NCBI GenBank assembly: GCA_964445745.1
Contig: CAYULU010000018.1
Coordinates: 1 to 33,068 of the forward strand
Direction of reading: 5' to 3'
Length of the DNA: 33,068 nt
Origin: UBA1443 sp964445745
GTDB taxonomy: Bacteria > Omnitrophota > Omnitrophia > Omnitrophales > Aquincolibacteriaceae
Below, piece after piece: positions 29,726 through 33,068 of this stretch. The notes beneath the pieces were generated by a model that saw only the letters and a program-made list of their open reading frames with translations, searched no databases and had not been told where the DNA came from. Each line of letters begins with the position of its first letter. The first letter of the stretch is position 1. A program made the position numbers and the translations under genes.

Positions 29726-30793
29726 ATGTCAGAAATTCTTAAGTTGAAAAGTCCTGCCGAATTTATCGGTAAACAAGGGAACGGAGTGATCAGCTTCGGG
29801 TCCGGCCAGCCGGATCTTCCGCCGCCTCCCGAGGTTTTTCAGGGGATCAATTTAAAAAGGGATCTGCGGTACGGACTGATTCAGGGGGAACTGGAACTGA
29901 GAGAAGCCCTGGCCCGCGAATATCCTGGCTCCACCGCGAACAACTTTGTGATTACGAATGGGGCCTCCGAGGCGCTGGATCTTATCTTCCGGAGTTGGGG
30001 AAAGGGTGGAAAAGTTCTTTTGCCGCGTCCTTACTATTATTCCTATCCTCCCATTATCGAAATGGCGGGTATGGAGCCGGTCTTTACCGACCAGGTGGAA
30101 GGCAGGATTGATCTTGAGGATTTTAAAAAAAAGATTGTGGGATGCAAAGCGGTGCTGATTAACTCGCCTTCCAATCCGACGGGGCGGGTCGAATCGATCG
30201 AGACCCTTAAGGAAATTGAGCGTCTGACCCAGCGTCTCGGGGTTTATGTGGTTTCTGACGAGGTCTATAAAGATCTGATCTACGAACGTGAAAATTATCA
30301 CATCCAGGGCGATCATGTGATTACGGTGAACTCTTTTTCCAAGACCTACTGCATGTGCGGAGTTCGAGTGGGGTATTTGTGGAGTTCGGACAAGAAAATC
30401 GTTGAAGATGTTTGTGAGGAAAAAACTCACACCTCGATGAATACCAATCTTGTGGGACAGGATATGGCCCTCCACGCGATGAAGACCCCTAAGGATTACA
30501 TCACGAAGCAACAACGGATCTGGCGCGAGAGGCGTGATTTTATTTATCAGGGGCTGACGAGCCTGGGGTTTGATCTCTGGAAACCGGAAGGGGCCTTTTA
30601 TGTACTGCCACGATGTCGCAATGCCCGCAAGTTCCTGAGCGTCCTTTTTCAGGAATACAAGGTGATTACTTATCTCGGGGAATGGTTCGGTGCCCCTGAG
30701 CGGTTGCGTTTTAGCTACGCCCTGGATATTAAAGAAATGGAGGAAGGACTCAACCGGATACGAGACGCGATGAAAAAAGTGAGCGTTCTGTGA
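29726..30793 (+). CDS. Class I/II PLP-dependent aminotransferase (aspartate aminotransferase fold)
   Basis: About 355 residues. Visible family features: SFGSGQPDLPPP near the N-terminus, LRYGLIQGELELREAL, TNGASEALDLIF (cofactor phosphate loop), NSPSNPTGRV, VSDEVYKDLIY (Asp that contacts the pyridine nitrogen) and NSFSKTYCMCGVRVGY with the Schiff-base Lys. The C-terminal Arg that binds the substrate carboxylate is likely in PERLRFSYA. The amino donor and acceptor cannot be read from the sequence. The ATG at 29726 is closely preceded by aagga (4-nt spacing); an in-frame TTG at 29714 is the alternative. The 92 nt before it hold no other supported feature. Confidence 0.92.
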   Translation: MSEILKLKSPAEFIGKQGNGVISFGSGQPDLPPPPEVFQGINLKRDLRYGLIQGELELREALAREYPGSTANNFVITNGASEALDLIFRSWGKGGKVLLPRPYYYSYPPIIEMAGMEPVFTDQVEGRIDLEDFKKKIVGCKAVLINSPSNPTGRVESIETLKEIERLTQRLGVYVVSDEVYKDLIYERENYHIQGDHVITVNSFSKTYCMCGVRVGYLWSSDKKIVEDVCEEKTHTSMNTNLVGQDMALHAMKTPKDYITKQQRIWRERRDFIYQGLTSLGFDLWKPEGAFYVLPRCRNARKFLSVLFQEYKVITYLGEWFGAPERLRFSYALDIKEMEEGLNRIRDAMKKVSVL

Positions 30794-30827
30794 TTCTCCG
30801 GTTGCGATCCCTCTGAGAATTGCTCCC

Positions 30828-31637
30828 ATGTCATTTACTGCCAAGAATCCTATAGGGGTTTTCGATTCCGGTCTCGGCGGGCTTACGGTGGTTCGGCAAA
30901 TCCGCCGGATTCTTCCTGCTGAAGAGGTTCTTTATCTGGGGGATTTGGCCCATCTTCCTTACGGAACGAAATCTGAGTCGGAAATACGGCGACGTTCGGA
31001 ACAGTGCGCCCGATTTTTGCTGAAGCAGGGGATCAAGGCCTTGGTGATCGCTTGTAATTCAGCCTCGAGTGTCGCCTTCGCAAGGTTGCGGAAGACCCTT
31101 CCGGTCCCGGTGCTGGACGTGATTACGCCCGCCGTCGAATCCGCTGTATCGGCAACCCGCAATTATCGAATTGGTGTGATCGCCACTTACGCAACGATTG
31201 AAAGCGGAAGTTACACGAGAATTCTCCGTAAGAAATGTCCCGATGCGGAATTTTTTATGAAACCCTGTCCGTTGTTTGTGCCGCTTGCGGAGGAAGGCTG
31301 GCTGGATGATGCCATTGCTACACAGACCGCCCGAAAGTATCTTTTACCGATCAAGAAAAAAGCGATCGACACATTAATTCTCGGGTGTACGCATTATCCC
31401 CTGCTTCAGGGAGTTATCTCCCGGGTGATGGGGCGTTCGATTTCCCTGATTGATTCTGCGATACCGACTGCCCTCAAGCTCAAGGCCTTGCTCACGAAAA
31501 GGAAGATGATTTGCGACGAAAGTCGGCAAGCACGGCTTAAAATCTTTATCACAGATTATGTCAGAAATTTCACAAGGATTGGCGAGGCGTTTTTGGGAGA
31601 AACGCTTGAACATGTGAGGAGAGTAATGATTTCATGA
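30828..31637 (+). CDS. murI: Glutamate racemase
   Basis: Makes D-glutamate for peptidoglycan in the cytoplasm. Over 269 residues: IGVFDSGLGGLTVVRQ (Asp-Ser substrate loop), LYLGDLAHLPYGTKS, the first catalytic Cys in VIACNSASS (usually ACNTAS), DVITPAVESAV, GVIATYATI and the second catalytic Cys in ILGCTHYPLLQ. The ATG at 30828 has only a weak upstream site. The stop overlaps the queC start (ATGA at 31634-31637). Confidence 0.95.
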   Translation: MSFTAKNPIGVFDSGLGGLTVVRQIRRILPAEEVLYLGDLAHLPYGTKSESEIRRRSEQCARFLLKQGIKALVIACNSASSVAFARLRKTLPVPVLDVITPAVESAVSATRNYRIGVIATYATIESGSYTRILRKKCPDAEFFMKPCPLFVPLAEEGWLDDAIATQTARKYLLPIKKKAIDTLILGCTHYPLLQGVISRVMGRSISLIDSAIPTALKLKALLTKRKMICDESRQARLKIFITDYVRNFTRIGEAFLGETLEHVRRVMIS

Positions 31638-32317
31638 AGAAAGCTATTTGTCTTCTTTCCGGCGGAATGGATTCGACCGTGTGTCTTTATTTTGCCCGCC
31701 GGGAAGGGTTTGCGCCCGTGGCCGTTTCGTTTGACTACGGACAACGCCATGAAAAAGAAATATTCTCAGCACAGCAAATCACGACAGCCCTTCAGATTCC
31801 TCATCACGTGATCCGTCTTACATTGCCCTGGAAGGGAAGTTCTTTGCTTCAACACGACGACAAGGTCCCCCACGGTCGACATCCGGAGCAGATGACGAAA
31901 AAAATCCCGACGACTTATGTCCCCGCACGGAATGCTATTTTTTTGTCATTTGCGTTTTCCTGTGCCGAGGCTGAAAAAGCGGAAGTGGTTTTCTTTGGAG
32001 CCAATGCGCTTGATTACAGCGGGTATCCCGATTGCCGGCAAGAATTTATTGCGGCGTTTGCGGAGGCCCTGAGGCAGGGGACGCAAACCGGTGTGGAAGG
32101 AAAGGCGGTCCGTATTATGGCGCCACTACTCCATCTTTCAAAAAAGGAAATTGTTTTGCTCGGAAAGGAACTGGAGGTTCCGTTTGAACTAACCTGGACT
32201 TGTTATGAAGGAAATAACCGCCCCTGTGGTACCTGCGATGCCTGTGTGTTACGTGCCAAGGGATTCTATGAAGCCGGGATCGATGACCCCCTGGTCGGCC
32301 ATGCCGGACTTTTCTGA
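31634..32317 (+). CDS. queC: 7-cyano-7-deazaguanine synthase
   Basis: ATP-dependent enzyme that turns carboxy-deazaguanine into preQ0 for queuosine synthesis. The PP-loop LLSGGMDSTVCLYFA is followed by SFDYGQRHEKEI, PTTYVPARNAIFLS and the C-terminal zinc site TWTCYEGNNRPCGTCDAC (four Cys). 227 residues is normal for the family. The start overlaps murI (ATGA) and its end overlaps queE, so the three genes look translationally coupled. No queuosine riboswitch leader is possible here because the genes overlap. Confidence 0.96.
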   Translation: MKKAICLLSGGMDSTVCLYFARREGFAPVAVSFDYGQRHEKEIFSAQQITTALQIPHHVIRLTLPWKGSSLLQHDDKVPHGRHPEQMTKKIPTTYVPARNAIFLSFAFSCAEAEKAEVVFFGANALDYSGYPDCRQEFIAAFAEALRQGTQTGVEGKAVRIMAPLLHLSKKEIVLLGKELEVPFELTWTCYEGNNRPCGTCDACVLRAKGFYEAGIDDPLVGHAGLF

Positions 32318-32999
32318 AGAAAAGGGCGCCTTGATCAGTGAAATCTTTTCTTCCATCCAGGGAGAAGGGATGCACATGGGGGAACGTCACCTTTTCATTC
32401 GATTCGCATCCTGTAATGTCCGGTGTGGCTATTGTGATGAGGCTGGAAAACCCTCGCGGATCATGACGGTGGAAGAGGTTTTAAATGAAGTGATCCGTCT
32501 GGACCGACGGGAGGGGCCGCATCGATTTATTGCCTTGACGGGGGGAGAACCGCTACTTGAACCCGAATTCCTGAAACGATTGATCGCGAAGCTCAAGGGA
32601 AATCAATATCGCATTCTCTTGGAGACCAACGGGATTGAATGGCGAGCGCTGACTGAAGTTCTGGAGAGTTGCGATTCGGTGTCCATGGATATGAAGCTTG
32701 CGAGTGTCGGCGGGCACCGGGATTATTTCAAAGAGCATGGCCATTTTCTCGCGGCTTCAAAAAAGAAAGAAATGTGCATCAAAATTGTCGTATCGAAGGA
32801 CGTGTGCCTTGCGGAATTTCAACGGCACCTTGACCTGATTGCGGATACGGATCCGGAAATTCCGGTTTTTATTCAATCAGTCTGGCAGGAAAAACAAAAG
32901 AATGGGGAGTTTCTGGCCGGGTTGATTGACCGGGCGCGGCATAGATTGAGGGATGTCCGTTTGGGATTTCAGTTACACAAGTTGCTTCACATGAGATAA
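32301..32999 (+). CDS. queE: 7-carboxy-7-deazaguanine synthase (radical SAM)
   Basis: Makes the 7-deazaguanine ring from carboxy-tetrahydropterin, the step before QueC. Blocks: LISEIFSSIQGEG, GERHLFIRFASCNVRCGYCD (the CxxxCxxC cluster motif), LTGGEPLLEPEF, ILLETNGIEW, SMDMKL and KIVVSKD. The ATG at 32301 fits the usual N-terminus directly before ISEIF and overlaps queC by 17 bp. An in-frame ATG at 32268 has a better purine stretch (aaggga) but adds residues not expected in the family, so the start is uncertain. About 232 residues. No gene follows in the last 69 bases. Confidence 0.93.
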   Translation: MPDFSEEKGALISEIFSSIQGEGMHMGERHLFIRFASCNVRCGYCDEAGKPSRIMTVEEVLNEVIRLDRREGPHRFIALTGGEPLLEPEFLKRLIAKLKGNQYRILLETNGIEWRALTEVLESCDSVSMDMKLASVGGHRDYFKEHGHFLAASKKKEMCIKIVVSKDVCLAEFQRHLDLIADTDPEIPVFIQSVWQEKQKNGEFLAGLIDRARHRLRDVRLGFQLHKLLHMR

Positions 33000-33068
33000 C
33001 ATTTGTTAAAACAGTCTCCACAAAAACTTATGCTAACCTGTTTATCCCGGTTGGGCTAAACAAGCATC

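Noticed and set aside
29852..30844. Long minus-strand frame (330 codons)
   Set aside because: Antisense to the aminotransferase, whose motifs are unambiguous.
32205..32300. Longer queE start deep inside queC
   Set aside because: It would add 32 residues atypical for QueE; the ATG at 32301 (or 32268) fits better.

Overview
The window reads as a fragment of a bacterial metagenome-assembled genome of moderate GC, most plausibly Omnitrophota (former OP3) or a close PVC relative. The affiliation is inference. It rests on the giant reading frame with GGFH-type and RSEVR-type linker segments, which I recall from that group, and on the compact housekeeping operons beside it. No rRNA or tRNA gene is present to confirm it.

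Positions 3-18697 are one enormous gene, cut by a 100-N scaffold gap (10009-10108). The 55 bases before the gap are repeated exactly after it and the frame is kept, so the gap is very probably an unmerged contig overlap. Removing it gives at least 6,159 residues from the TTG at 63, and the frame is still open at the left edge. In order the protein has: a GGFH-type N-terminal domain, a hydrophobic membrane segment, a long helical region, an orphan AAA+ lid, six AAA+ ATPase cores in strict odd/even alternation, an HExxH metallopeptidase-like domain, a Lys/Glu/Gly-rich linker, a CobT-like VWA domain with a MIDAS motif, a block of near-identical 256-residue tandem repeats, a possible 2H-phosphoesterase domain, a DUF89/ARMT1-like phosphatase domain and a C-terminal segment. 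Six AAA+ modules followed by a charged linker and a MIDAS domain in one chain is the layout of eukaryotic midasin (Rea1/Mdn1). The sequence details look more like bacterial MoxR/CobS-CobT machines. This gene is the main candidate for an undescribed system.

Positions 18697-19194 hold a 119-bp inverted-repeat element of REP/MITE type that starts at the giant gene's stop codon, a truncated winged-helix gene remnant, and the miaB leader. After that come ordinary genes: miaB (tRNA methylthiotransferase, carrying a palindromic in-frame insertion); on the minus strand, a divergent polysaccharide deacetylase; a divergent promoter region with a 12-bp inverted repeat; an unknown gene coupled to orn; a small membrane-anchored protein; an HAD phosphatase; and, on the minus strand, a DusB-like tRNA dihydrouridine synthase.

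From 25512 to the right edge all genes are on the plus strand: a coiled-coil protein with an L7/L12-like N-terminus coupled to an NAD(P)HX epimerase (nnrE); lipA overlapping a small lipoyl-like protein that lacks the lipoylation lysine; a class I aminotransferase; murI; and queC-queE. Themes of this half are tRNA modification (miaB, dus, queC, queE), RNA end-turnover (orn), cofactor synthesis and repair (lipA, nnrE) and cell-wall precursor supply (murI).
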